Assembly (NCBI GenBank): GCA_030066155.1 | Contig: JASJCE010000010.1 | Location: 1 to 32,880 of the forward strand | Reading direction: 5' to 3' | Length of the DNA stretch: 32,880 nt | From: Desulfobacterales bacterium | GTDB lineage: Bacteria > Desulfobacterota > Desulfobacteria > Desulfobacterales > JAFDCJ01 | In this document: positions 31,947 through 32,880 of the stretch, in pieces | How the letters are laid out: each line of letters begins with the position of its first letter | Position numbering within the stretch: the stretch's first letter is position 1 | Position numbers and translations under genes: made by a program | The notes under the pieces: generated by a model | The model's database searches: none | The model's input: only the letters and a program-made list of their open reading frames with translations | What the model was told of the DNA's origin: nothing

Positions 31947-32880
31947 ACGATATTCACGGATAACCACGCCCGCGAGCACGATCCAGATCACGACCAAAAC
32001 GATATTCAGGACAAAAAATGACTGGATCGGAAGTGCCACAATCTGGACGCCAATTAGCACGGTAAGGGCCGCAACGCCATCACCCAGACGGACAAAAAGC
32101 GAGTCAACAGTTGGTTTGCCTTTGTATTTCATTTCCGCCGAGACCGGCAGCCAGAGGACATTGCGCGCGGTGTTGTTGATGGAGTAGTCGGTGGAATTCT
32201 CGGCGATTTTCATGACCTTGACGATCGACAAAACCGGGATGAAAGCCATGGCGGAATAGGATATCAGAGCCACCACGGGCATCGCCAGTAAGATAGCGCC
32301 GAAACCGCCGTACTTGAGAATGCGGGAAGCGACGAAAGCCTGCAGTAGCATTGCCATGATGTTGACCCAGAAATAAAAGTCGCCGTAAAACGCCGTTGTA
32401 CCATCGCGCGTGTATATCAGTAGTGAAACGGTATCGACAATTCGTTGGGAGAATGCCTGGTCTCTTAGATATTCCTGAATGACCCGGAAAAGAAGATTTT
32501 CGCCGTTGGTATTGACCCAGCTCAGGATCATCGTAATGATGGCTGTGGCGAGCAGAAAGCGGCTGGAAAATATGATGGAGATCGCGCTTTGCCCCGAATC
32601 CTTAAATTCATCTTGGATTCTGGGATCCTGAACCGGTTCATTTTCTTTCTGATGCATGCGGTCATCAACCAGCCGGTACAGTACTACAGATACCCCCAGC
32701 GGAATCATTGCAACGATGAGAAGCCATTCGGCGCTGAATAACTCTGATTTTACTAATATTTCAGTAATCCAAGCACCACACGCGGCACCGGAGGTTGCCC
32801 CGACGGCAATCAGGGGAAACATTCGGTTCCCACGTTCCTCGCTGTAAATGTCAGCTGCGAAGGCCCAAAACTGGGCAACC
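31926..32880 (-). CDS. MFS/nucleotide-transporter-like membrane protein, 5' end cut by window edge
   Basis: The track starts at an internal Met (32822), but the frame stays open to the window edge: codons for VAQFWAFAADIYSEERGNR precede it. The FxADxYxxERGxRxFPLIAVGA stretch is typical of ADP/ATP (Tlc/Npt-like) transporter relatives found in free-living bacteria, which belong to the wider MFS fold. About seven or eight hydrophobic helices are visible (for example LLIVAMIPLGVSVVLYRLV, FLLATAIITMILSW, VAALTVLIGVQIVALPI) and a charged loop RMHQKENEPVQDPRIQDE. The C-terminal half is complete. Whether it moves nucleotides cannot be read. Its end is encoded by heptamer repeat. Confidence 0.8.
   Translation of the reverse strand, partial: VAQFWAFAADIYSEERGNRMFPLIAVGATSGAACGAWITEILVKSELFSAEWLLIVAMIPLGVSVVLYRLVDDRMHQKENEPVQDPRIQDEFKDSGQSAISIIFSSRFLLATAIITMILSWVNTNGENLLFRVIQEYLRDQAFSQRIVDTVSLLIYTRDGTTAFYGDFYFWVNIMAMLLQAFVASRILKYGGFGAILLAMPVVALISYSAMAFIPVLSIVKVMKIAENSTDYSINNTARNVLWLPVSAEMKYKGKPTVDSLFVRLGDGVAALTVLIGVQIVALPIQSFFVLNIVLVVIWIVLAGVVIREYRRMTVVR

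Overview
The gene content suggests a Gram-negative anaerobe of the Desulfobacterota type (Desulfobacterales-like). This is inferred from protein families and not from any marker gene. The basis is a glutaconyl-CoA decarboxylase alpha-type carboxyltransferase, a ferredoxin-type 2-oxoacid oxidoreductase with fused beta and gamma parts, two MoeA proteins (one carrying a periplasmic-binding-like domain), a B12-binding radical SAM protein, and an FtsEX-EnvC-CtpA-YibQ envelope operon behind a TolC gene. No rRNA, tRNA, CRISPR array, transposase or phage gene was seen. Composition looks even, so this reads as chromosomal core sequence.

Layout. 1-2365: two minus-strand genes, a SAM methyltransferase cut by the left edge and an RhlB-like DEAD-box helicase. 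2546-5729: tandem moeA genes. 5988-8345: dnaJ, queD, and convergent pyrE. 8542-15542: a probable operon with its own promoter and a structured leader: tolC, ftsE, ftsX, envC, ctpA, yibQ. FtsEX is known to gate EnvC, whose LytM domain is degenerate here as expected for an amidase activator. 15569-18549: a strong sigma70-like promoter and a 960-residue hybrid histidine kinase with an unusual N-terminal sensor. 18650-20954: a radical SAM/B12 gene and an FHA gene on the minus strand. 21200-26060: a 7TM-HD phosphodiesterase (PgpH type) and korA/korB. 26395-27828 (minus): a zinc-ribbon/membrane/TPR protein. 28145-30843: gcdA and an M23 peptidase with a TTG start. 30972-31463: two small genes missed by the ORF track. 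31926 to the right edge (minus): an MFS or nucleotide-transporter-like protein cut by the edge.

The most unusual structure is not a gene. Several intergenic gaps are filled with period-7 (heptanucleotide) repeat arrays that stay in 7-bp register for up to 34 units while the unit sequence drifts in blocks. They occupy three of the four convergent gaps in the window and one tandem gap. They start at or run into the stop codons of neighbouring genes. Two arrays about 5.6 kb apart carry the same ordered blocks in inverted orientation and differ by exactly one heptamer in the best-matching core. Other points worth a second look are the tolC-ftsEX leader, phased TAAAAT tracts before envC, the kinase sensor domain, an orphan gcdA with GGCGCC palindromes upstream, and a 13-base match to the Tn5 mosaic end.
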